Shown here piece after piece: positions 8,336 through 16,555 of a stretch of 64,000 nt of DNA. Position 1 is the stretch's first letter; every line of letters starts with the position of its first letter. The notes under the pieces are model-generated. The model had not been told where the DNA came from. It made no database searches and saw only the letters and a list, made by a program, of their open reading frames with translations. Source of the stretch: Tessaracoccus flavescens (lineage in GTDB: Bacteria; Actinomycetota; Actinomycetes; Propionibacteriales; Propionibacteriaceae); NCBI RefSeq assembly GCF_001998865.1, contig NZ_CP019607.1, forward strand, positions 2,604,001 to 2,668,000. The letters are read 5' to 3'. The position numbers were made by a program, and so were the translations under genes.

Positions 8336-9174
8336 GCCAGTACCGCATCGTGCACACGACGGGCTACCGCTATGACGGCGGGGCGACCGACTCGTTCAAC
8401 GAAGCGAGGATGACGCCGCTCACCTCGCGCAGGCAACTGGTGCTCTCCAGCAGGCTGGACATCACCCCGGTGGCCTGGACCAACAGCTACCGCGACTACT
8501 GGGGCACCTCCACCACAGCCTTCGAGATCCACGAGCGCCACTCGGAGCTGAAGGTGGTGGCGACGTCCACCGTCGACATCCACGAGGTCTCCCGCGCGGA
8601 GGAGCCGCTCGGCTGGGCCGGCCTCGACGACCCAGACCTGCGGGACCGCTACGGCGAGCTGCTGAACCTGACCGGCTACGTCCGGCCGCACCGCGACGTG
8701 GCCCGGATCGCCCAGTCGGTGCGCGCACAGTCTGCGACCCCCGGCGACGCCGTGGTCGAGCTGACCCGGCGGCTGCGCGACACCGTCGGCTACGTGCCGG
8801 GCGTCACGCAGGTGCACACCCAGGCTGCCGAGGTCTGGGAGAAGGGGGCGGGGGTCTGCCAGGACATCGCCCACCTGACCCTCGGCGGCCTGCGCTCCAT
8901 GGGCATCCCTGCGCGCTACGTCTCCGGCTACGTCGTCCAGCGCCCCGATCCGGCGGTCGGCGAGGTGCTGGTCGGCGAGTCGCACGCCTGGCTGCAGTAC
9001 TTCGACGGCGAATGGCTCGGCTTCGATCCGACCAACGGCTCGGTCCCGAGCGGCAGCCACGTCGAGGTCGGCTTCGGCCGCGACTACTCCGACGTGCCCC
9101 CGCTGCGCGGCATCTACACCGGCTCCGGCAGTTCGGAGATGTACGTGTCGGTCGAAATGACCCGCCTCACCTGA
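8332..9174 (+). CDS. Transglutaminase-like cysteine protease family protein
   Basis: This 280-residue protein has the N-terminal beta domain of the bacterial transglutaminase-like family (YRIVHTTGYRYDGG ... SFNEARMTP), followed by the papain-fold core. The catalytic triad is visible as Cys in GVCQDIAHL, His in ESHAWLQYF and Asp in FDPTNGSV. It starts with GTG in a GTGA overlap with the alpha-E stop and closes the operon. The family is predicted to be peptidases acting on the product of the ATP-grasp partner. Confidence 0.9.
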   Translation: MSQYRIVHTTGYRYDGGATDSFNEARMTPLTSRRQLVLSSRLDITPVAWTNSYRDYWGTSTTAFEIHERHSELKVVATSTVDIHEVSRAEEPLGWAGLDDPDLRDRYGELLNLTGYVRPHRDVARIAQSVRAQSATPGDAVVELTRRLRDTVGYVPGVTQVHTQAAEVWEKGAGVCQDIAHLTLGGLRSMGIPARYVSGYVVQRPDPAVGEVLVGESHAWLQYFDGEWLGFDPTNGSVPSGSHVEVGFGRDYSDVPPLRGIYTGSGSSEMYVSVEMTRLT

Positions 9175-9401
9175 GCCTGCGTTAGCGGCCGCCTGCACGC
9201 AGCCGGTCACGCGGGTTCGTCAGCGGAGCCTCCAGCAGGCATCGACAGACGCCGGCGGCAGCGCCACGAAACGCCCGATCGCGACCCGGGCCAGGCAACG
9301 GTCCTGCTGCTCCCGGCGCGGCGACGTCCACATCGCGAGCCAGCGAGGCACGAGCCGGTCGGGGTGCGGGGGAACCGCCCGGATCGGCGATGGGCCCTTG
9401 C

Positions 9402-9407
9402 TACGCT
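9402..9407 (+). promoter_or_regulatory. -10 box of leaderless dapE
   Basis: TACGCT sits 7 nt before the ATG at 9415. The rest of the gap 9175-9401 shows no gene I can support. Confidence 0.6.
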
Positions 9408-9414
9408 CAGCACC

Positions 9415-10470
9415 ATGGCGAGCGAGCTGGCGGCACTGCTGCAGGAGATCATGGACATCGAGTCGGTCTCCGGGAACGAGCGCGAGTTGGCCGACCTCGT
9501 CGAGGCGCGGCTCAGCGGGCTGGACCATCTCGAAGTGTTCCGCGACGGGGACTGCGTCGTCGCCCGCACGGGCCTCGGCCTCGGCGAGCGCGTCGTCATC
9601 GCAGGCCACCTGGACACCGTCGCGCTGCTCGACAACCTCCCCTCCCGCTACGAAGAGCGGCCCGAGGGTGACGTGGTGTGGGGACGCGGCGCCTGCGACA
9701 TGAAGGGTGGCGTCGCCGTCATGCTGCGCCTGGCCGAGGAGATCACGGAGCCGTCGCGCGACCTCACCTGGATCTTCTACGACCATGAGGAGGTCGACGC
9801 GGCCCGCAACGGCCTCGGGCGGCTCTCCCGCAACCGACCTGACCTGATCGAGGCCGATTTCGCGATCCTGATGGAACCAACCAGCGCCCAGATCGAGGGC
9901 GGCTGTCAGGGCACGATCCGGGTCGAACTTGTCACCACCGGCACCGCGGCGCACAGCGCTCGGGCCTGGATGGGCGTCAACGCGATCCACGCGCTCGCTC
10001 CCGCGCTCGACACCCTCGCCGCCTACGTCTCGGAGGAGATCGAGGTCGAGGGCCTCGTCTACCGCGAAGGGCTCAACGCCGTCGGGGTGAGCGGGGGCGT
10101 GGCCACCAACATGATCCCGCCGTCGGCGGTGCTGAGCATCAACTACCGCTACGCGCCGGACAAGAGCGCCGATGAGGCGCTGGCGCGGATCGAGGCCTGG
10201 TTCCCCGGCTACGAGCTCCACGTCACCGACAGTTCCCCGGCCGCGCGGCCGGGCCTTGACAGGCAACTCGCGCGGGAGTTCGTCACGGCTGTAGGGGCTG
10301 AGGCCCATCCCAAGTACGGTTGGACCGACGTCGCCCGGTTCAGCGAACTCGGAGTGCCTGCCGTGAACTACGGTCCGGGCGACCCGTCATACGCGCACAG
10401 GGCGGACGAGTTCTGCCCTGTCGCGGACCTCGACACGTGTGCGGCGGCCCTCCGCCGTTTCCTCAGCTGA
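9415..10470 (+). CDS. dapE: Succinyl-diaminopimelate desuccinylase
   Basis: DapE removes succinate from N-succinyl-LL-diaminopimelate, the step after DapD and the aminotransferase. The 351-residue protein shows M20-peptidase features: GHLDTVALLDNL (first metal His and Asp), GRGACDMKGGVAVML, the catalytic glutamates in YDHEEVDAARNGLG, and the dimerisation domain with TAAHSARAWMGVNAIHALA. The C-terminal histidine is in YGPGDPSYAHRADEF. Length and motifs fit the actinobacterial DapE rather than other M20 amidohydrolases. A LOG-family gene follows after 13 nt with its own ribosome site. Confidence 0.93.
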   Translation: MASELAALLQEIMDIESVSGNERELADLVEARLSGLDHLEVFRDGDCVVARTGLGLGERVVIAGHLDTVALLDNLPSRYEERPEGDVVWGRGACDMKGGVAVMLRLAEEITEPSRDLTWIFYDHEEVDAARNGLGRLSRNRPDLIEADFAILMEPTSAQIEGGCQGTIRVELVTTGTAAHSARAWMGVNAIHALAPALDTLAAYVSEEIEVEGLVYREGLNAVGVSGGVATNMIPPSAVLSINYRYAPDKSADEALARIEAWFPGYELHVTDSSPAARPGLDRQLAREFVTAVGAEAHPKYGWTDVARFSELGVPAVNYGPGDPSYAHRADEFCPVADLDTCAAALRRFLS

Positions 10471-10483
10471 GAAGGAAGTACCG

Positions 10484-11221
10484 ATGACCCAGCCGAAGCG
10501 CAGACAAGGCGCCGTCCTGCTTGGCGGCAAGGAGCACGCCCAGCCGATGGCCGACCAGGCCCTCCTCGAGGGAAGGGAAGAGCACGAGTGGTCGCAGCGC
10601 GACCCCTGGCGTGTGCTGCGGATCCAGTCGGAGTTCGTCGAAGGCTTCGATGCCCTGAACAAGCTCGAGCCGGCCGTCTCCATCTTCGGGTCGGCGCGCA
10701 CCCGGCCCGAGGACCCGATGTACAAGGCAACCGAGGAACTGGCCCGCAAGCTCGTCGAGAAGGGCTTCGCGGTGATCACCGGCGGTGGCCCCGGCATCAT
10801 GGAGGCAGGAAACAAGGGTGCCTATGAGGCGGGCGGCTGCTCGGTGGGCCTCGGGATCGAGCTTCCGCACGAGCAGGGGATGAACGACTACATCTCGATC
10901 GGAGTGAACTTCCGCTACTTCTTCGTCCGCAAGACCATGTTCCTCAAGTACAGCCAGGGCTTCGTCACGATGCCGGGCGGCTTCGGCACCATGGACGAGC
11001 TGTTCGAGGCGCTCACCCTGATCCAGACCGGGAAGGTCACCCACTTCCCGATGGTGCTGTTCGGCACGGCCTACTGGACGGGGCTGATGGACTGGATCCG
11101 CGGCACCGTCGCCGAGGGCGGATTCATCTCGCCCGAGGACCTGGACCTGGTCACCGTCACCGACGATGTCGACGAGGCGGTCGCGGCCATGGGCGCGCCC
11201 GGACAGTTCGGGACGGTCTGA
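10484..11221 (+). CDS. TIGR00730-family LOG-like protein (cytokinin-riboside phosphoribohydrolase type)
   Basis: The 245-residue protein carries SIFGSARTRPEDPMYK, the nucleotide-binding GGGPGIMEAGNKGAYEAGG and the LOG signature MPGGFGTMDELFEALTL. LOG enzymes release a base from nucleoside 5'-monophosphates; in actinobacteria the physiological substrate is rarely known. The start at 10484 (MTQPKRR) has GAAGGAAG upstream at good spacing. In actinobacteria this gene often follows dapE, as here, and a DivIVA-domain gene starts 2 nt after its stop. Confidence 0.88.
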   Translation: MTQPKRRQGAVLLGGKEHAQPMADQALLEGREEHEWSQRDPWRVLRIQSEFVEGFDALNKLEPAVSIFGSARTRPEDPMYKATEELARKLVEKGFAVITGGGPGIMEAGNKGAYEAGGCSVGLGIELPHEQGMNDYISIGVNFRYFFVRKTMFLKYSQGFVTMPGGFGTMDELFEALTLIQTGKVTHFPMVLFGTAYWTGLMDWIRGTVAEGGFISPEDLDLVTVTDDVDEAVAAMGAPGQFGTV

Positions 11222-11223
11222 AC

Positions 11224-11772
11224 GTGTCCTGGATCGTCTTCGCCTTCGGGTTCGTCGTCATCGCGCTTGCGGTCGCCGTCGCGCTCGGCCGGTTCGGTGA
11301 GATGCAGGCGAAACCGGTGCTCGACGCGGCCCGTGGTCGGATCCCCGATGGCCCGGTCGACGCACAGTTCCTGAGCGCTCTGATGCTGCCGACGCGCGGC
11401 AGCGGGTACTCTACGCCCCAGGTCGATGACTACCTCGAGGCGGTCGTGGCCGGCACGGCCGGACCGGTCGACCAGGCGCGCTTCGATGTGCGCAGCGGCG
11501 GCTACGACATGGCCGTCGTCGACGAGATCCTCGAGCGGGTGAAGCTGCAGCAGGCCGCTGTCTCCGCACCGGCCGACCCGGCGGTGCCCGACTGGCTCTT
11601 CGGTGACGGGCAGCAGCCGGCCTCGCCCGCGAGGGCCGCCGAACCGGGCGCTGCGCCGCAGACACTGCTCGGCGACGAACTCTTCAGGGCCGACGCGAAC
11701 ACTCGTGCAGACGCGCCGGAAAGATCCGCGCAATCGTCAGCTGCGGACGTGCCGAGGCGATCTGACGGGTAG
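11224..11772 (+). CDS. DivIVA-domain membrane protein
   Basis: The 182-residue product has one N-terminal membrane helix (about 2-22), then two short DivIVA-like segments: GYSTPQVDDYLEAVV (about 60-74) and FDVRSGGYDMAVVDEILERV (about 87-107). The second is the better match to the conserved N-terminal DivIVA/Wag31 motif that recognises curved membrane. The tail is Ala/Pro-rich and disordered. GTG start 2 nt after the LOG stop. It may help place cell-wall or division proteins, but no partner is shown by the sequence. Confidence 0.75.
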   Translation: MSWIVFAFGFVVIALAVAVALGRFGEMQAKPVLDAARGRIPDGPVDAQFLSALMLPTRGSGYSTPQVDDYLEAVVAGTAGPVDQARFDVRSGGYDMAVVDEILERVKLQQAAVSAPADPAVPDWLFGDGQQPASPARAAEPGAAPQTLLGDELFRADANTRADAPERSAQSSAADVPRRSDG

Positions 11773-11872
11773 GCTACGCGGCCGGATTTGGGCCCTCAGC
11801 CGCCCTCTGTTGGCCAGATAAGGAATAATGGAGGCCAACCACAGTTCGGCAACAAGAGGATGAGGGTGGCAA

Positions 11873-12040
11873 ATGGCAGCGATGAAGCCCCGCACGGGCG
11901 ACGGGCCGATGGAGGTCACGAAGGAAGGCCGCGCCATCGTGATGCGTGTTCCGGTCGACGGGGGAGGACGCCTCGTCGTCGAGATGAACGCCACGGAGGC
12001 GACCGATCTCCTCAACGCACTTAAGGAAGTTGTCGGCTGA
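11873..12040 (+). CDS. DUF3117 small conserved actinobacterial protein
   Basis: A 55-codon gene reads MAAMKPRTGDGPMEVTKEGR-AIVMRVPVDGGGRLVVEMNA-TEATDLLNALKEVVG, the near-invariant DUF3117 protein found across Actinomycetota. Function is unknown; it looks like a small beta-rich folded protein. A purine-rich GAGGGTGG lies just upstream of the ATG, after a leader of about 50-100 nt. The gene is followed by a strong hairpin terminator shared with convergent glgA. Confidence 0.93.
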   Translation: MAAMKPRTGDGPMEVTKEGRAIVMRVPVDGGGRLVVEMNATEATDLLNALKEVVG

Positions 12041-12059
12041 GCCGAGACCCTTGACACGC

Positions 12060-12094
12060 CGACGGGGCGGTCCCTTGCTGGGACCGCCCCGTCG
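12060..12094. terminator. Bidirectional terminator between DUF3117 gene and glgA
   Basis: GACGGGGCGGTCCC and GGGACCGCCCCGTC form a perfect 14-bp stem (15 with the flanking C-G) around the loop TTGCT. It lies between two convergent genes. Confidence 0.85.
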
Positions 12095-12107
12095 CGTTGT
12101 GTCTGGA

Positions 12108-13301
12108 TCAGGCGCCCTGCGCTGCGATGGCGGCGTTGTAGACGTCCACCGTCTGCTGGGCGATCTTCGCCCAGGAGAACTCGTCGATGCAACGCTGCCT
12201 GCCCGCCTCGCCGAAGCGGCGGGCCAGTTCGGGGTCGCGGGTGAGCCGGTTGACCTTCTCCGCGAAGTCGGCCTCGAACGCGGTGACGAACTCCGGATCG
12301 CCCGCCTTCGCCGGGTCGTAGGCGACAAGCAGGCCAGTCTCTCCGTCGACGACGACCTCCGGGATGCCGCCGACCGCGCTGGCCACGACCGCCGTCTCGC
12401 AGGCCATCGCCTCGAGGTTCACGATGCCGAGCGGCTCGTAGATGGAGGGGCAGGCGAAAACGGTCGCGTGGGTCAGCACCTGGCGCACCGAGGCACGCGG
12501 CAGCATCTCCTGGACCCAGATCACCGGGGCGGAGCGCTGCTGCTGCAGGTCGGCGAAGGCCTCCTCGAACTCTGCGGCGATCTCCGGGGTGTCGGGGGCG
12601 CCTGCGAGCAGGACGAGCTGGGTGTCCGGGTCGAACTGCTTTGCTGCGCGGACGAGGTGGACGAGGCCCTTCTGGCGGGTGATCCGGCCGACGAAGGCGA
12701 CGATCGGGCGGTCGAGGTCGACGCCCAGTTCGGTGAGCACCGCGGTGTCCCGGTCGGGCTTGAACTCCTCGGTGTCGATGCCGTTGCGCACGACGTGCAC
12801 CTTCGCCGGGTCGAGGTCCGGGTAGCTCTCGAGGACGTCGCGACGCATGCCCTCGCTCACCGAGATGACGGCATCGGCGGCCTCGTAGGCCGTCTTCTCA
12901 GCCCAGGACGAGACGCGGTAGCCGCCGCCGAGCTGCTCGGCCTTCCAGGGGCGGTGCGGCTCGAGCGAGTGTGAGGTGACGACGTGGGCAACGTCGAGCA
13001 TCAGGGCGCTCAGCATCCCGCCCATGTTGGCGTACCAGGTGTGCGAGTGGACGATGTCGACGTCGTCACTGACCGCCGCCGCCATCGACAGGTCCGCGCC
13101 GAGCACGCGCAGGGCCGCGTTCGCGCCGGGCGGGTACTCCTCGGAGTGCGCCGTCGCACCCTCGCGAGGCTCGCCCATGCAGTGGACCTCGACGTCGATC
13201 AGACGCCTCAACTGGGGGACGAGTTGGGCCACATGCACGCCCGCGCCGCCGTAGATCGAAGGGGGATATTCGCGGGTCAGAAGGGCAAGCTTCATGGTCA
13301 T
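12108..13301 (-). CDS. glgA: Actinobacterial glycogen synthase / GlgM-type GT4 glycosyltransferase
   Basis: The 397-residue GT4 protein starts MKLALLTREYPPSIYGGAGVHVAQL, with the sugar-nucleotide motif FVGRITRQKGLVHLVRA and the GT4 acceptor/donor motif FACPSIYEPLGIVNLEAMACETAVVAS. This is the actinobacterial glycogen synthase family; the mycobacterial homologue GlgM uses ADP-glucose and glucose-1-phosphate to make maltose-1-phosphate, so either product is possible here. It is divergent from glgC, the ADP-glucose source, across 91 bp. A second ATG six bases downstream (13295, MKLALL) is the likelier start by family alignment. Confidence 0.9.
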   Translation of the reverse strand: MTMKLALLTREYPPSIYGGAGVHVAQLVPQLRRLIDVEVHCMGEPREGATAHSEEYPPGANAALRVLGADLSMAAAVSDDVDIVHSHTWYANMGGMLSALMLDVAHVVTSHSLEPHRPWKAEQLGGGYRVSSWAEKTAYEAADAVISVSEGMRRDVLESYPDLDPAKVHVVRNGIDTEEFKPDRDTAVLTELGVDLDRPIVAFVGRITRQKGLVHLVRAAKQFDPDTQLVLLAGAPDTPEIAAEFEEAFADLQQQRSAPVIWVQEMLPRASVRQVLTHATVFACPSIYEPLGIVNLEAMACETAVVASAVGGIPEVVVDGETGLLVAYDPAKAGDPEFVTAFEADFAEKVNRLTRDPELARRFGEAGRQRCIDEFSWAKIAQQTVDVYNAAIAAQGA

Positions 13302-13380
13302 GTCGGCATCGTTTCACACCCGGAGTGGACATAGGTCTGAGATTTCGTGGATTTGCTTGTTAGCGACCCTCGTTAGGCAA

Positions 13381-13386
13381 TAGGTT
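13381..13386 (+). promoter_or_regulatory. -10 box of leaderless glgC
   Basis: TAGGTT lies 6 nt before the ATG at 13393, in the intergenic region shared with divergent glgA. Confidence 0.6.
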
Positions 13387-13392
13387 CATGGC

Positions 13393-14619
13393 ATGGTCGC
13401 ACGCCCAGAGATCCTGTCCATCGTCCTCGCAGGCGGCGAGGGCAAGCGGTTGATGCCACTGACGGCAGACCGGGCGAAGCCCGCAGTGCCCTTCGGGGGC
13501 ACCTACCGCCTGATCGACTTCGTGCTGTCCAACCTCGCGAACTCGAATCTTCGCCAGATCGCCGTGCTGACGCAGTACAAGTCCCATTCGCTCGACCGTC
13601 ACATCTCCAAGACGTGGCGTTTCTCGACGATGCTCGGCAACTACGTGGCGCCCGTGCCCGCCCAGCAGCGGCTCGGGCCACGCTGGTACCAGGGCAGTGC
13701 GGACGCGATCTACCAGAGCCTCAATCTGATCCTCGACGCCAAGCCCGACTACATCGTCGTGTTCGGGGCGGACAACATCTACCGGATGAACATCGCGCAG
13801 ATGCTCGATGCGCACATCGACTCGGGCCTCGGCGCGACAGTCGCGGGCATCCGGGTTCCCCGCAGGGACGCGCCAGCCTTCGGCATCATCGACGCGGGGG
13901 CCGACCACAAGATCAAGAGCTTCCTGGAGAAGCCGGCCGATCCGCCCGGCCTTCCCGACTCGCCCGACGAGTCGTTCGCCTCGATGGGCAACTACATCTT
14001 CAGCAGCGACATGCTGATCGAGTCCCTCCGCGCCGACGCTAGCGACCCGACGGCGCGCCACGACATGGGCGGCGACATCATCCCGTGGTTCACCGACCAG
14101 GGCCAGGCCCAGGTCTACGACTTCAAGGACAACCGCGTCCCCGGCGCCACCGAGAAGGACATCAACTACTGGCGCGACGTCGGCACCATCGACGCCTTCC
14201 ACGAGGCGCACATGGACCTGGTAAGCGTCGAGCCCGAGTTCAACCTGTACAACCGCGAGTGGCCGATCTTCACCGACCAGGTCCAGGCCCCCGGCGCCAA
14301 GTTCGTGATCCGTGGCCGCGCCGAGGACTCGATCGTCACCCCCGGCTGCATCATCTCCGGCGGCGAGGTCGACCGGACGGTGCTCAGCCCGAACGTGCGC
14401 GTCGAGAAGTGGGCCCAGGTCTCCGACTCCGTCCTGATGGACAACGTCGAGATCGGGCGCGACGCAGTCGTGCGCGGCGCGATCCTCGACAAGAACGTCG
14501 TTGTCCCCGACGGCGTGCAGATCGGCGTCGACCACGGGCACGACCGTGCACGAGGGTTCACCGTCTCCGACGGCGGCATCGTCGTGGTCGGCAAGGGCGT
14601 CACCGTCCCGCGCGACTGA
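13393..14619 (+). CDS. glgC: Glucose-1-phosphate adenylyltransferase
   Basis: GlgC makes ADP-glucose, the committed step of bacterial glycogen synthesis. All hallmarks are present in 408 residues: the pyrophosphorylase loop [26 protein letters not shown], the ADP-glucose site [11 protein letters not shown] and FGADNIYRM, the glucose-1-phosphate site [10 protein letters not shown], and a C-terminal left-handed beta-helix ([20 protein letters not shown]). The N-terminal arginine/lysine region needed for allosteric control by glycolytic intermediates is retained. Confidence 0.96.
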   Translation: MVARPEILSIVLAGGEGKRLMPLTADRAKPAVPFGGTYRLIDFVLSNLANSNLRQIAVLTQYKSHSLDRHISKTWRFSTMLGNYVAPVPAQQRLGPRWYQGSADAIYQSLNLILDAKPDYIVVFGADNIYRMNIAQMLDAHIDSGLGATVAGIRVPRRDAPAFGIIDAGADHKIKSFLEKPADPPGLPDSPDESFASMGNYIFSSDMLIESLRADASDPTARHDMGGDIIPWFTDQGQAQVYDFKDNRVPGATEKDINYWRDVGTIDAFHEAHMDLVSVEPEFNLYNREWPIFTDQVQAPGAKFVIRGRAEDSIVTPGCIISGGEVDRTVLSPNVRVEKWAQVSDSVLMDNVEIGRDAVVRGAILDKNVVVPDGVQIGVDHGHDRARGFTVSDGGIVVVGKGVTVPRD

Positions 14620-14632
14620 ACCACCCCCTTCC

Positions 14633-14944
14633 ATGGAGACGGGTCGGCCACGGGTCGTGTGTCTCTGCGGCTCGATGCGTCTGCGTGAGCTCTTCGAGTC
14701 GGAGCGCAGGCGACTGACGGCCGAGTCGGTGATCGTGCTCGCCCCCGAGCCGGTCGACGTCGAGCCGACCGCGTCCATGCGGGAGGCGCTCGGCGCGCTC
14801 CATCTGCGGCGCATCGACCTCGCAGACGAGGTCCGCGTGCTGAGCCGCGGCGGGGTGCTCGGGGAGGCGACCCGACGCGAGATCGCCTATGCCCGCGAGC
14901 GCAACAAGCCAGTCACCTTTCTGGAGCCGACCCTTGACATGTGA
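14633..14944 (+). CDS. Nucleoside 2-deoxyribosyltransferase-like small protein
   Basis: The 103-residue product begins PRVVCLCGSMRLRELFESERRRL and ends LADEVRVLSRGGVLGEATRREIAYARERNKPVTFLEP. A CGS-M-type loop followed by A-DEV--L-----G-ST--EI-YA----K-V is the pattern of the nucleoside 2-deoxyribosyltransferase-like Rossmann family. It is shorter than true transferases (about 150) and may be only a nucleotide-binding relative. The ATG at 14633 begins 13 nt after glgC; the glgC promoter may serve both. Its 3' end runs into the promoter of the ArsR gene. Confidence 0.65.
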   Translation: METGRPRVVCLCGSMRLRELFESERRRLTAESVIVLAPEPVDVEPTASMREALGALHLRRIDLADEVRVLSRGGVLGEATRREIAYARERNKPVTFLEPTLDM

Positions 14945-14963
14945 CTAAATGGTCACATATCGT
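14934..14963 (+). promoter_or_regulatory. Promoter and ArsR operator of the arsR-SRPBCC pair
   Basis: TTGACA (14934-14939) and TATCGT (14958-14963) are separated by 18 bp. ATGTGAC (14939-14945) and its exact inverse GTCACAT (14952-14958) with a 6-bp centre fill that spacer, so bound repressor would block polymerase. The ATG of the regulator follows 6 nt after the -10 box. Confidence 0.8.
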
Positions 14964-14969
14964 CGAGGC

Positions 14970-15311
14970 ATGGATGACGACCAGGTGTTCAAGGCGATGG
15001 CGGACCCCGTCCGTCGGCTGCTCCTTGACGCCCTCTTCGAGCGGGACGGCCGCTCGCTCTCGGAGTTGGAGGACGTCGTCACGCAGCACGTCGAGATGAC
15101 CCGGTTCGGGGTGGCGAAGCATCTGCGCCTCCTCGAGGAGGCGAATCTCGTCTCGACCACGAAGGTGGGGCGCTCGAAGCTCCACTTCCTGAACCCCGTG
15201 CCGATCCAGCAGATCCATGACAGGTGGATCGGCAAGTACACGGGCAGGGCGGAGATCTCCGCCGGCCTGATCAGTTTGAAGCAGCAACTCGAAAAGGAGA
15301 ACCCGATATGA
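14970..15311 (+). CDS. ArsR-family regulator of the adjacent SRPBCC protein
   Basis: This 113-residue winged-helix protein reads MDDDQVFKAMADPVRRLLLD, then RSLSELEDVV and the recognition helix region MTRFGVAKHLRLLEEANLVSTTKVGRSKLHFLNPVPI. That is the ArsR subgroup usually paired with AHSA1/SRPBCC ligand-binding proteins. No metal-binding cysteines are present, so it probably senses a non-metal ligand or works with its partner. I chose ATG 14970 over 14949 because the latter lies within the operator and the former is 6 nt from the -10 box. Autorepression is inferred from the operator position. Confidence 0.88.
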   Translation: MDDDQVFKAMADPVRRLLLDALFERDGRSLSELEDVVTQHVEMTRFGVAKHLRLLEEANLVSTTKVGRSKLHFLNPVPIQQIHDRWIGKYTGRAEISAGLISLKQQLEKENPI

Positions 15312-15784
15312 GCGAGAACACCCTGCAGGTCTACACCATCTACATCCGCGCCCCGAGGCAGAAGGTCTGGGAGGCCATCACGACCTCGGAGTATTCGACC
15401 AGATGGGGCTACGGGGGAGGCGTCGAGGTCGACCTCGTCCCTGGCGGCCTCTACCGGAACCTGACCACCGACGAGATGAAGCAGATGGGGATGGGCGACG
15501 TCGCCGTCGAGGGTCGCGTCGTCGCGGCTGAGTCGCCTGCCCGCCTGGAACTCGAATGGGCGCCGACCTGGCATCCGGAGTCGAAGCCGACCCGGCTCGT
15601 GTGGGAGCTGACCGAGTACCCCGGCCTGACGAAGGTGGTGCTCACCCACGACCTCAGCGCCGCCCCCGAGTACGCGCTCGAGGTGCTCGGCGGCTCGCAT
15701 CCCGGTCAGGGCGGCGGCGGGTGGCCGTGGGTGCTTTCTGACCTCAAGACCCTCCTGGAGTCGGGCGAGCCGATGGCCGCCTGA
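15308..15784 (+). CDS. SRPBCC/AHSA1-domain ligand-binding protein
   Basis: The 158-residue protein has the START/Bet v1-like pattern: IYIRAPRQKVWEAITTSEYSTRWGYGGGVEVD, a central sheet (EGRVVAAESPARLELEWAP), and a C-terminal helix ending GGWPWVLSDLKTLLESGE, as in AHSA1 proteins. These bind hydrophobic ligands; the ligand here is unknown. ATGA overlap with arsR means coupled translation and shared control by the upstream operator. Confidence 0.88.
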   Translation: MSENTLQVYTIYIRAPRQKVWEAITTSEYSTRWGYGGGVEVDLVPGGLYRNLTTDEMKQMGMGDVAVEGRVVAAESPARLELEWAPTWHPESKPTRLVWELTEYPGLTKVVLTHDLSAAPEYALEVLGGSHPGQGGGGWPWVLSDLKTLLESGEPMAA

Positions 15785-15825
15785 CCGCTGGGGTCGGGAA
15801 GGAGATTGCTCAAGGTGAGCAGCCA

Positions 15826-15852
15826 GCCCCGGCCGGAATCTCCGGCCGGGGC
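15826..15852. terminator. Convergent terminator between SRPBCC gene and O-methyltransferase
   Basis: GCCCCGGCCGGA and TCCGGCCGGGGC form a perfect 12-bp stem with a 3-nt loop. Confidence 0.8.
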
Positions 15853-15862
15853 GAGGCGCCGC

Positions 15863-16507
15863 TCAGTCCTTGACGGCGACGAGCAGGCCGTTGCCGACCG
15901 GGAGCATCGCCTGCGTGTAGGACTCGCTCGAGGTCACGGCCTCGAGCGCCTCGCGGATGATGATGGCCTCGTCGGACTCGTCCTCGGGGTCGGCGACGTG
16001 GTTGTTCCACAGCACGTCGTTGACGATCAGGAGGCCGCCGTGGCGCAGCAGGCGCAGAGCGCTGGCGACGTACTCGACGTACTCAAGCTTGTCGCCGTTG
16101 ATGAAGACGATGTCGTAGGCGCCGTCGCGCAGCTTCGGCATGATCTCGATGGGCGAGCCGGCGATCAGCCGGAACCGCGACGACTGGAAGCCGCCACGGT
16201 TGAACAGCGTCCGCGCCGGGATCTGGTTGTCCGCCTCGACGTCGATCGAGGTCAGGATGCCGTCCTTCGCCATGCCCTCGAGGAAGGTCAGGCCGGAGGC
16301 GCCCATCAGGGTGCCGACCTCGACGACAGCCTTCGCGTCGACGGCCCTCGTCAGCATCTTCAGCGTGGCCGCAACGCCTGTGGAGATGGGGGTGATGGTG
16401 TGCACGGTGGCCTCATCGCGGGCCTCGGCGACGTCGGGCGAGGGGGCGATGTAGTCCTCGGCGAAGGACCAGCTGGCGGAGTTGGGGGAATGGACTGGGT
16501 TGCTCAC
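15863..16507 (-). CDS. Class I SAM-dependent O-methyltransferase
   Basis: The 214-residue product resembles the caffeoyl-CoA/catechol O-methyltransferase family: AEARDEATVHTITPISTGVAATL, SAM loop VVEVGTLMGASGLTFLEGM, acidic strand LTSIDVEAD, YDIVFINGDKLEYVEY with the metal-ligand aspartate, and LLIVNDVLWNNHVADPEDESDEA. The GTG at 16507 (SNPVHSPNSASW) is chosen because a TAGGCT box lies 7 nt upstream; a longer ATG start at 16564 would cross it. Substrate unknown. Homologues lie near sigE in other actinobacteria, as here. Confidence 0.85.
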   Translation of the reverse strand: MSNPVHSPNSASWSFAEDYIAPSPDVAEARDEATVHTITPISTGVAATLKMLTRAVDAKAVVEVGTLMGASGLTFLEGMAKDGILTSIDVEADNQIPARTLFNRGGFQSSRFRLIAGSPIEIMPKLRDGAYDIVFINGDKLEYVEYVASALRLLRHGGLLIVNDVLWNNHVADPEDESDEAIIIREALEAVTSSESYTQAMLPVGNGLLVAVKD

Positions 16508-16514
16508 GGTGGCC

Positions 16515-16520
16515 AGCCTA
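16515..16520 (-). promoter_or_regulatory. -10 box of leaderless O-methyltransferase gene
   Basis: Minus-strand TAGGCT, then 7 nt, then the GTG at 16507. Confidence 0.6.
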
Positions 16521-16543
16521 CTAAGCGCCGTGCCCTCTTGACC

Positions 16544-16549
16544 TAAGAT
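16544..16549 (+). promoter_or_regulatory. -10 box upstream of the small ORF and dapA
   Basis: TAAGAT is followed by 6 nt and the ATG at 16556. It predicts a leaderless transcript that starts at the small ORF rather than at dapA. Confidence 0.6.
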
Positions 16550-16555
16550 GTCGGC

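Noticed and set aside
9175..9401. Possible minus-strand short gene (ending near 9220, reading RLVPRWLAMWTSPRREQQDR)
   Set aside because: The frame continues antisense into dapE, has no start with promoter or ribosome site, and I recognise no family; it may be a remnant but cannot be supported.
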